Source: an uncultured bacterium (GTDB taxonomy: Bacteria; Muiribacteriota; Ozemobacteria; Ozemobacterales; Ozemobacteraceae). From it: 64,000 nt of DNA. Positions 9,065 through 15,790 of the stretch are shown here, piece by piece (the stretch's first letter is position 1; every line of letters starts with the position of its first letter). A program made the translations under genes and the position numbers. The DNA lies in the NCBI GenBank assembly GCA_937949615.1, contig CALEDQ010000029.1, forward strand, positions 1 through 64,000, read 5' to 3'. The notes under the pieces are model-generated. The model was not told the origin of the DNA and searched no databases. It was given only the letters and a program-made list of their open reading frames with translations.

Positions 9065-9728
9065 CATTTGCTGGCAAGCCCTGGTATGAGCCGGTTTCCA
9101 TGCGATAGAGATCCATCGACCGATTTATCATTTCGAGCATCCGGTAGCCTGATTTTTCCATCATGGCAATGGTTTCCAGAACGTCTGCCGGCAGATCCTT
9201 CCGACGTTTGAGAAGCCCGGGAATCCCGATAAAAGCAGTAAGGGGAGTCTTGAGATCATGCCTCATGATCCGCTCCACCTGGTCTCTGAGGCGTTCGTTC
9301 TCGCGCAGTAGTTCATTTTGTTTTTCAAGACTGACCATGGCCTGGCGAAGAGCGAGGTGAGCGGCCACCCGCGAAGCCACAATCGGCGGATTAACTGGCT
9401 TGGTAATATAATCCACCGCTCCGACATCAAACCCCTGTTGCTCATCGACCGTTTCTTCTTTGGCAGTCACGAATATGACTGGTATCTTTCTCGTATTCTC
9501 TTCTGATTTCAATATCCGGCAAACTTCGTATCCATCCATCCCTGGCATCATGATATCGAGTAGAATCAGGTCCGGGGGGTCATCGCCTTTCGCCAGACGC
9601 AGGGCTTTCTCGCCATTCGTCGCCACTTTCACCTTGTATGAAGGGGTAAGAATTTCCTGTAATATCTGAATGTTGGCTGGAGTATCGTCGACCACAAGGA
9701 TGACCGGTTTATTTTCGGATGGTTCCAT
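9045..9728 (-). CDS. Receiver plus DHp (HisKA) protein lacking an ATPase domain
   Basis: The protein has 227 residues. Residues 8-125 form a complete receiver domain: acidic pair Asp14/Asp15, phospho-acceptor Asp58 in LLDIMMPGMDG and conserved Lys110 in TKPV. A short coiled coil (about 130-155) leads to a HisKA helix pair with an H-box, RIMRHDLKTPL, where His157 is the expected phosphorylation site. The protein then ends after a 13-residue tail that reads into acyP. In hybrid kinases an HATPase domain would follow; there is none here, so the protein cannot phosphorylate itself in the usual way. It may be a truncated kinase or a phosphotransfer adaptor. GGGAGAG precedes the ATG. No partner kinase is visible nearby. 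Confidence 0.88.
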   Translation of the reverse strand: MEPSENKPVILVVDDTPANIQILQEILTPSYKVKVATNGEKALRLAKGDDPPDLILLDIMMPGMDGYEVCRILKSEENTRKIPVIFVTAKEETVDEQQGFDVGAVDYITKPVNPPIVASRVAAHLALRQAMVSLEKQNELLRENERLRDQVERIMRHDLKTPLTAFIGIPGLLKRRKDLPADVLETIAMMEKSGYRMLEMINRSMDLYRMETGSYQGLPANVSRGGW

Positions 9729-10215
9729 TATTTTCTCTCCCTATTATGATTCTGTATCTTTTTCGTTAAAGTTTGCAGCCAGCACTAACGCTATTTTGGC
9801 ATGAAAGGCTTCTCTGAAGCTCAATCAAAAACCGTTTTTTTTCTTTCACGATAGGCCCCCGCTTTTTATCAACGCTATTTTTTTTCGTTATTTTTACTTT
9901 TGCGCCTTCTCTCACATTGCTTCAGTTGCCTGACAAGATTTTAATCGCAGGAGCAGGCACGCGAAGACTCTCAATCTTCGGATCCTGTCTGTAGTCAGCG
10001 CTCTCAAATTCACTGTATAAAGATAACTCTAGCAATATTTATGCAAACATGTCAATAAATGTGATAACAGCTCTAAGCCGACAAACCTGATTTTTTTAAC
10101 TGCGGCAGGCAGCATAATCTGAAGAGAAACAAAAACGATCTGCACCGTCACCCGTGGCTTAATCAGGTATATCATTTTTGCGGAGTTTGGAGTATTCTGG
10201 TGTAAGGCACAATTG
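9729..10215. other. Long divergent intergenic region
   Basis: About 490 bp between the receiver-DHp gene (minus) and the Mpv17-like gene (plus). It is T-rich and has no convincing ORF or tRNA. An 11-bp direct repeat, AACGCTATTTT, occurs at 9787-9797 and 9871-9881. Both outward promoters presumably lie here, but I could not pick boxes with confidence. Confidence 0.5.
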
Positions 10216-10935
10216 ATGCACATTCAGGAGACAGTTACACCTATGCCCGTTGTCGAAGCAGTTTCACAGATCAAGCAGGCGTTCAAAGCCAACATCAAAC
10301 CTGGAGCGATACTCTGGGTGTTCATGCTGCTGTTTTTTGCGGCGAATGCGACGAGCGTCACCTTCAGCAGCGGACTTGGCAAGGTTTCGGCACTCAAAAG
10401 CTCGGTCGGGTATCCGTTTTCGTTCGGAATTTATGTTCTGTCGGCGGCGCTGTTGCCGGAAATACTGAAAATCATCTTCTTTCAGCAGGGCAAAATGAAT
10501 GCCAAAAACCTGCATAATCTGCTGTTCGTCGGGCTGCTGTTCGGTTGTATCGGAATCATCACCGATATTTTCTACAGCTATCAGGCCCTGTGGTTCGGCG
10601 AAGACAGCAGCCTGCGAACCCTGCTGTTCAAAGCCATTGTCGATCAGTTTGTCTACAGCCCGGTCGCGAACTTTCTGCTGGTATCGGTATTCTTTCTGCG
10701 CGAAAACGGCATCAGAGTCGAAGCAGTGCAACGAATCATGACGGCCAAATTTGCCATGGTCAAGGTTTTGCCGGTCGTCGTCGCCGGCTGGTGTGTCTGG
10801 ATACCAGGCGTCATGCTGGTCTACTCGATGCCAACCGCTCTACAGCTGCCGGTAGCATCGCTGATTCTCTGTTTCTGGGTTCTCATTTTTTCGTTCGTCG
10901 CCGAACAGAAACCCGCCACTACCGCCGCTATTTAG
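10216..10935 (+). CDS. Polytopic membrane protein resembling Mpv17/PMP22
   Basis: About 239 residues with four or five membrane segments (roughly 30-48, 65-85, 105-125, 150-165, 183-230). The C-terminal block is the recognisable part: DQFVYSPVANFLLVSVFF, then WCVWIPGVMLVYSMP and a final FWVLIFSF. This pattern parallels the DQ-P, W-P-NF-P and FWN-YLS signatures of the Mpv17/PMP22 family of channel-like membrane proteins. The role in bacteria is unknown. Start choice is open: ATG 10216 is used here; ATG 10243 has an AGGAG 12 bases upstream and would remove nine residues; a TTG lies at 10213. It converges on the HEAT lipoprotein gene with a 7-bp gap and no obvious terminator. Confidence 0.6.
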   Translation: MHIQETVTPMPVVEAVSQIKQAFKANIKPGAILWVFMLLFFAANATSVTFSSGLGKVSALKSSVGYPFSFGIYVLSAALLPEILKIIFFQQGKMNAKNLHNLLFVGLLFGCIGIITDIFYSYQALWFGEDSSLRTLLFKAIVDQFVYSPVANFLLVSVFFLRENGIRVEAVQRIMTAKFAMVKVLPVVVAGWCVWIPGVMLVYSMPTALQLPVASLILCFWVLIFSFVAEQKPATTAAI

Positions 10936-10942
10936 AACAGCC

Positions 10943-11209
10943 CTAATTCAGGAAGGTGCGGCGGTCGATTTTTTTGAGAGAACGCTGAATCTCTTCTTTG
11001 ACTCTGAAATCAGGGTCGTCGCGATGCAGGAGCAGTAGTCTGATTGCTTCGGCAGTGGCGACATCGCCGAGTTTTTTCGCAGCGTCAAGGCGCACTGCCG
11101 AGTCTTTTGACTGCAGGTCCTTTTCGAGCTTCGCCTCGATTGATTTGCCGAGACAGCCTGGCAACGCCAGCAGAGCCACACAGAACAGCAGCAGCAGTAA
11201 TCTTTTCAT
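10943..11209 (-). CDS. Small HEAT-repeat lipoprotein
   Basis: An 88-residue protein with a signal sequence ending in lipobox LPGC (Cys19), so it should be lipid-anchored in the envelope. The rest is mostly two amphipathic helical hairpins of HEAT type (SAVRLDAAKKLGDVATAEAI, then a DPDFRVKEEI block). GGGAGG lies five bases before the ATG. It is probably a binding or scaffolding protein; the partner is not evident. It may be cotranscribed with the B3/B4 gene 76 bp upstream. Confidence 0.8.
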   Translation of the reverse strand: MKRLLLLLFCVALLALPGCLGKSIEAKLEKDLQSKDSAVRLDAAKKLGDVATAEAIRLLLLHRDDPDFRVKEEIQRSLKKIDRRTFLN

Positions 11210-11285
11210 TTTTCCTCCCGCGTTACCAGTTCAGACTTCTCATCAAAAACAAACTGACTGCAAATGCAGATTAAGACTCTTCAGC

Positions 11286-11966
11286 TCATGGGCAGGCGTC
11301 GAGCACCTGACTGACAACCTCGGCGGCACCGGCCTCGCTCTTCATGAACTGACCCATCTGGTTGAGCAGACGGTGCAGTTCATCTTCAGGTGTGATGTTG
11401 CTCGAAGTATATACGAAAAAGGCGAGGTTCTTCGTTTCGGCAAAAACCTTGGTCGCCTGCGAATCTTTGACCGGGCTGCCGAAAGCCTGCCGGTCACCAC
11501 CGTGCCGGGCAATAACGAGCAGTTTCTTCAGCGCCAGTTCGTGCCCTTCACGGTTAAAAACATAGGATTCTTCATCGAAACCGACCCGCATGCAGAGATC
11601 ATAACCAGACTTATCAAGATCGATAACACTGATCGGCAGATGCGAAAGCAAAGAAATATGGTTGTTGATATCGACTGCATTGTTGATGAAGTTGAATTCA
11701 CCACGGTTCTGCAGGTCTTTGAAGAGAAATTCAGAAGCCGGACGGCTGCGGCCTGAAGGATGAAAGCCAAAAGTCTTCAACAGACTTCTGACACCCTTCT
11801 GTTTATGGTCAGGGTACATGAAATCGGGCGAAAGAAACGGCCGCACTTCGCTAATAACACGCTGACGATAACCGTCAGAAGATGGCTTGATGGTTACTTC
11901 ACGCGCCTCTAACAGGCCAATGCGCAAAGAACTTGGCGGCAGAGTAAATACCAGGCTTGTTTTCAT
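11286..11966 (-). CDS. B3/B4 tRNA-binding-domain protein (COG3382-like)
   Basis: A 226-residue cytosolic protein resembling stand-alone versions of the B3/B4 domain of phenylalanyl-tRNA synthetase beta chains. Visible landmarks are RPASEFLFKDLQNRG, the FNFINNAVDINNHISLLSHLP core and the closing TSSNITPEDELHRLLNQM. In PheRS this domain takes part in editing of misacylated tRNA; the free-standing proteins have no settled function. It lies 58 bp downstream of the Mur ligase gene on the same strand and may share its transcript. Confidence 0.75.
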   Translation of the reverse strand: MKTSLVFTLPPSSLRIGLLEAREVTIKPSSDGYRQRVISEVRPFLSPDFMYPDHKQKGVRSLLKTFGFHPSGRSRPASEFLFKDLQNRGEFNFINNAVDINNHISLLSHLPISVIDLDKSGYDLCMRVGFDEESYVFNREGHELALKKLLVIARHGGDRQAFGSPVKDSQATKVFAETKNLAFFVYTSSNITPEDELHRLLNQMGQFMKSEAGAAEVVSQVLDACP

Positions 11967-12024
11967 ATAGGGTGGCTTCCTGTTTGACTTTATGCCTTCA
12001 TTCTACCACAACCGGCCGGTATTT

Positions 12025-13404
12025 TCAGGCGGCACATTTCTGCCGGGCCGGAAGCCGTTCGAGAATCTGCCGGCAGATGACGTTGATATCGCGAGCACCC
12101 ATTACCAGCACCATATCACCGCTTTCAGCTTCAGCAGAGATTCTGGCAACAATTTCATCGCGGCTGCCGGCATAGAAGGCGTTCTTGAAGCGCTGCCGCA
12201 CAGTCTTAACAATCTCTTCAGAGGTAATATCACGGCTGACCGTGCCACCGCCGTAGAAAATATCGTCGAGAAAAAGAAATTCGTTCTCTTTGAGATTGCT
12301 GAAAACCTCGATCAGATCGTCACGAGTAAAACTCGTTGGCCCGAAGCCATGTGGCTGATAAACGATAAAACGCCGGGTCGAAGCTTTACGGGCGGCCTGA
12401 ACTGCAGCGGCAATTTCGGCCGGGTTATGGGCGAAATCGTCGATAACCGTAACCCCGTTGACCATACCGACTTTTTCAAAACGCCGCTTCATGCCGGGAA
12501 AAGCCTGCAGAGCCGCGGCGATCTCTTCGAGACTGAGGCCGCAGGTTCTCGCCGTGGCAATTGCCGCGAGTGCATTCAGCACATTGTGCTCACCAGGCAT
12601 GCGAACGCTGAATCTGACACCGTCGACGCTGAACTCAGCGGTATCGGTATCGATTCTCACATCGGTGGCACGAAAATCAGCCTGAGCCTTGAGGCCATAA
12701 GTGCTGACCCGACCCCGGCACATTTTTGCCAGGCTCATGGCATGCTGATCATCGGCGCAGACAAGGCGCATACCGGTGTCGTCAGTGTTGTCGAAAAATG
12801 TGGCAAACAGTTGTTTGAGCTCATCAAGAGTTTTATGATCGCGCGAAACATTTGTGACCACCGATATCCACGGTCGGTATTTAACGATCGAGCCGTCGGA
12901 TTCATCGGCTTCGATAACGAAATGCGGGCCTTCACCCATAAAAGCGTTTGTATCGAGACCGGCGATAATGCCACCAACCGCACACGATGGCTCACGGCCG
13001 GCATGTTTGAGAATCCAGGCCACCAGACCGGTGGTCGTGGTTTTGCCGGCAGTGCCACCGATAGCAATACCCTTTTTCGCGTTGAACATCATGGCCAGCA
13101 GGTCAGAGCGCATGATCTGATCAACACCGAGTTTTTCGGCAGTCTGCACATCAGGCACCTGGTTTTCGACGGCGGTGGATTTGACAATTTTGAATTCACA
13201 AGCCTGCAGACCACACTGCTGCATGAACAGCTCGGGGCCTTTGCCATCCTGGGGGTAGATTCTGACGCCGAGTTCCTGCAGTCTGCGGCAGTAATCGCCA
13301 TCGAGGTTACGATCTGAACCGGCAACCTTGAAGCCTTCGCAGTGAAGGATCTTGGCGAGCCCGCTCATGCCCATACCGCCGATTCCGATGAAAAACGCGT
13401 TCAT
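12025..13404 (-). CDS. murC: Mur ligase, MurC-type (UDP-N-acetylmuramate-alanine ligase)
   Basis: A 459-residue cytosolic Mur ligase that should join L-Ala to UDP-N-acetylmuramate using ATP. Start ATG 13404 is chosen because GGAGG lies six bases upstream and the N-terminal nucleotide-sugar loop FIGIGGMGMSGLA follows at once. The ATP loop is GGTAGKTTTTG and the metal/carbamate region EADESDGS is intact. The C-terminal domain has VDDFAHNPAEI and YQPHGF. Three motifs deviate from textbook MurC. The P-loop has Ala where His is usual (GTHGK). The VTNVSRDHKTLDE block replaces VTNIEADHMDTY. The QPH block has an insertion before FTR. The DDFAH form is also reminiscent of Mpl. No other mur genes are adjacent. 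Family placement is certain; exact substrate less so. Confidence 0.78.
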   Translation of the reverse strand: MNAFFIGIGGMGMSGLAKILHCEGFKVAGSDRNLDGDYCRRLQELGVRIYPQDGKGPELFMQQCGLQACEFKIVKSTAVENQVPDVQTAEKLGVDQIMRSDLLAMMFNAKKGIAIGGTAGKTTTTGLVAWILKHAGREPSCAVGGIIAGLDTNAFMGEGPHFVIEADESDGSIVKYRPWISVVTNVSRDHKTLDELKQLFATFFDNTDDTGMRLVCADDQHAMSLAKMCRGRVSTYGLKAQADFRATDVRIDTDTAEFSVDGVRFSVRMPGEHNVLNALAAIATARTCGLSLEEIAAALQAFPGMKRRFEKVGMVNGVTVIDDFAHNPAEIAAAVQAARKASTRRFIVYQPHGFGPTSFTRDDLIEVFSNLKENEFLFLDDIFYGGGTVSRDITSEEIVKTVRQRFKNAFYAGSRDEIVARISAEAESGDMVLVMGARDINVICRQILERLPARQKCAA

Positions 13405-13429
13405 GTTGTGCCTCCAGAATAGCATTGAC

Positions 13430-13446
13430 GGGCATTTGCAATGCCC
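13430..13446. other. Short hairpin between the lipoprotein and Mur ligase genes
   Basis: GGGCATT (13430-13436) and AATGCCC (13440-13446) form a 7-bp stem with a 3-base loop. No U-run follows on either strand, so it is not a clear terminator. Confidence 0.4.
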
Positions 13447-13514
13447 TGCAATTACTATCGTCACATCGGCACCTTAAGCTTAATCAGTCAAGCCGGAACG
13501 CTGCGGAAGCCAGT

Positions 13515-14135
13515 TCAGGGTTCGGTGGTGAACGAAAAATTGCGCGACCAGGTACGGGTCGATTCAAGATTGTAGCGGCTGGAAACCAGTCGAAAATGAT
13601 AAGTGGTTGCGGGCAGCAGACTGTAGAGCTGAATGCGGTGCCGCTTTTTCAGTTCGGTCGTAGCATAGCTCGAATAGCCATAAAGTTCACTGGTGCCGTA
13701 TTCAACATAGCCGTCAGATTCGATACTGGTTTCCCATTCTATGACCGCCGAGGTAGAATAAACCAGCGGCACCGAAACCGAAAGCACCTGCGGCATCGGC
13801 ACCATATCAGTGTCGACAACCGTGCAGGTCATGTTGTTGTCGACCTGAACCGTCTTGCGGATCAGGGTCAACTGTCCATCAGACGCCTGTAGCATCAGTT
13901 GATAAACACCGGGCGCCAGACGGGCCTGGAAGTGACCTTCACTGTCGACCGGAATCAGAACCTGTGAATCTCCGCTTATGGCAACCAGCTGTGAACTTCT
14001 GGCAACCGCCAGAGTGCCGGTAAGAGTGCCCATACCGTTATCTTCGGCGGCATGATTGAGACAGCCGGGCAGAAATGCCACAGCCAGAATCGCGGCCAGA
14101 ACCCAGAAATTGACTTGCGACTGTTTTCTTATCAT
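13515..14135 (-). CDS. Lipoprotein with fibronectin-III-like domain
   Basis: A 206-residue protein with a signal peptide ending in lipobox LPGC (Cys25). Residues about 35-105 look like a carboxypeptidase-regulatory-type beta domain (GTLTGTLAV, APGVYQLMLQ). Residues 115-205 look like a fibronectin type III or phosphatase-N-terminal-like domain (SAVIEWETSIESDGYVEYG, LLPATTYHFRLVSS). Probably a surface or periplasmic binding protein. It is the third gene of a tightly coupled operon: its ATG overlaps the stop codon of the preceding gene in the sequence TGATG. Confidence 0.78.
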   Translation of the reverse strand: MIRKQSQVNFWVLAAILAVAFLPGCLNHAAEDNGMGTLTGTLAVARSSQLVAISGDSQVLIPVDSEGHFQARLAPGVYQLMLQASDGQLTLIRKTVQVDNNMTCTVVDTDMVPMPQVLSVSVPLVYSTSAVIEWETSIESDGYVEYGTSELYGYSSYATTELKKRHRIQLYSLLPATTYHFRLVSSRYNLESTRTWSRNFSFTTEP

Positions 14136-15790
14136 CAGAACTGCTCACCTGCGGCTTTCAAAGTCACGGTCGTGGCGGTAAGTTCACCATAACCATTTTT
14201 GTAGAATCTGACATCGTATTTTCCCGGCGGGAGATTGTAAATCACGTATTCGCCCATCGAATCAGTGACCGTTTTGTAACTGGTGCCTCTGACGGTAATG
14301 CTGACGCCTTCGAGCGGCCGACGGGTACGCTCATCATAGACGTGCCCGCGTAGAATGCCCTGCCGCAGATCGACGGCGACCTTGAGACGGTTGAAAAACA
14401 GGCCGGCAACTTTTGAAAACAGCTTCATCTCACCGTCTTCAATACCAATGGTGAAAATATCAGTGCCACGATCTTCAAATCTGTAGTTCCAGTCGGCAGT
14501 CAGTGCTGAAAGTCGGTAATTCAAAGTTACCAGCAGCTTGCCGTCTTTCTGTTCGAACCGGAACGGGTGCAGAGTCAGGCGCACATCACGATAGCGACGC
14601 AATGTATCATCGGCCATATTATTGAAATCGAACCAGGTATTGCCCTGCCAGTCGCGGTAGTCACGCGAAACAGCAGTTCGCAGCCAGTTCTGATCGCGGC
14701 GGGCAAAGGCGTCAGAAAACTCGCGGCAGAAAAGTCTGGCGCGGTCTTCGACAGCCCGGCGGCTGTGAAAGGTAAAACCGGCTGAAAAAATGCGCACCCG
14801 ACGATCGAGAGAATCGACCTGGTGAATGGTAGCAGTGAACTCAGGAAACGAAGGAATCCTGAAATTGACTTCGAAATAATCTTCGCGCCCTTCACGCATG
14901 ACATAGACAAGGTCTTTGCCAAGATAAAGTTCGAATCTGTGGGTCGGGCCAGGGTAAGGGGTTATTTTAACCTGCATCAGCAAAGAAGCAGGCAGACGGC
15001 CGTCAGGAGTAGAGAGCACATGCAGACCGTTTTCCTGAGGCAGATTGCTGATAAATTCGCCATTTATCTTGACCGAGTCGATTTTGAACGGCACCTCGCT
15101 CGACTGGCCGAGATGCATGCTGTCAAAGCGGTTCAGCCAGGTGGCAAAGCGTCTGAAAGATTCATATTCACTGCCCGGATCGAATCTGATCAGCGGTTTC
15201 TCGCGCCCATCAGGCGCAACTTCGAGCGCATAGCTTTCGGCGATCATCAGAGGTTCTGCATTACCGCGCAGCCTGAACCCGGCCTGCCCCTTTACGGCTT
15301 TTACCAGCTCGCCATTGTCGTTGCTGATAATGCTGCTGTCGCCATGATTCACCAGCAGATTGCCGTGCCGGCCCTCGATTTCGATCAGACCAGAGTCTCT
15401 TGCGGCAACCAGCACCTCGGCCCGATGCAGCTGCAGAATCAGCTGCACTACGGCTTCAGGCTGAACCACAACTCTCAGGCCCGATTCGGGTTTGACAAGA
15501 ATGATATTGTTGGCGCCCCACGACAGAATCAGGTAACCATGTGCAGCAGTGCGCACGCTGTAACCATCGGGAAGGGTCTGACCCTGCTGAATACGCTGCC
15601 AGGTCTTCTGACCGGGCTGGCAGTAATAGGCCGGCCCGTCGACCATCATGACGAACAGCTGACCGTTGATAAAACTGTGACCGGGCTGCAGTTCGGGTCT
15701 GACCGATCTGGCAGCGGCAAAAACGGTGGCGCTGCAGTTCATCAGCAGTAAAGAAATAACCAGCAGCAGTTTAACAATGGTTCGTTGCAT
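14135..15790 (-). CDS. Secreted FecR-like protein with carboxypeptidase-regulatory-like C-terminus
   Basis: A 551-residue exported protein (signal peptide about 1-26). Residues 40-150 resemble a FecR domain, with VRTAAHGYLILSWG followed by short beta strands. A central beta-rich region (about 220-340) follows. Residues 350-455 look like an NTF2/SnoaL-type fold (FSDAFARRDQNWLRTAVS). The last 80 residues form a carboxypeptidase-regulatory beta domain (GHVYDERTRRPLEGVSITV, GEYVIYNLPPGKYDV). The start codon overlaps the stop of the barrel gene (TGATG), and the end does the same with the lipoprotein gene, so translation of all three is probably coupled. Function unknown; an envelope assembly or adhesion role is inference from domains. 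Confidence 0.72.
   Translation of the reverse strand: MQRTIVKLLLVISLLLMNCSATVFAAARSVRPELQPGHSFINGQLFVMMVDGPAYYCQPGQKTWQRIQQGQTLPDGYSVRTAAHGYLILSWGANNIILVKPESGLRVVVQPEAVVQLILQLHRAEVLVAARDSGLIEIEGRHGNLLVNHGDSSIISNDNGELVKAVKGQAGFRLRGNAEPLMIAESYALEVAPDGREKPLIRFDPGSEYESFRRFATWLNRFDSMHLGQSSEVPFKIDSVKINGEFISNLPQENGLHVLSTPDGRLPASLLMQVKITPYPGPTHRFELYLGKDLVYVMREGREDYFEVNFRIPSFPEFTATIHQVDSLDRRVRIFSAGFTFHSRRAVEDRARLFCREFSDAFARRDQNWLRTAVSRDYRDWQGNTWFDFNNMADDTLRRYRDVRLTLHPFRFEQKDGKLLVTLNYRLSALTADWNYRFEDRGTDIFTIGIEDGEMKLFSKVAGLFFNRLKVAVDLRQGILRGHVYDERTRRPLEGVSITVRGTSYKTVTDSMGEYVIYNLPPGKYDVRFYKNGYGELTATTVTLKAAGEQF

Noticed and set aside
10029..10223. 64-codon open frame in the long divergent spacer
   Set aside because: No ribosome site, biased composition (many Cys, Ile, Leu) and no similarity to anything I know.
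11992..13317. 441-codon open frame on the plus strand
   Set aside because: Antisense to the Mur ligase gene, which has recognisable motifs and a ribosome site.
14822..15751. 309-codon open frame on the plus strand
   Set aside because: Antisense to the FecR-like gene in a tightly coupled operon; no ribosome site and no domain.
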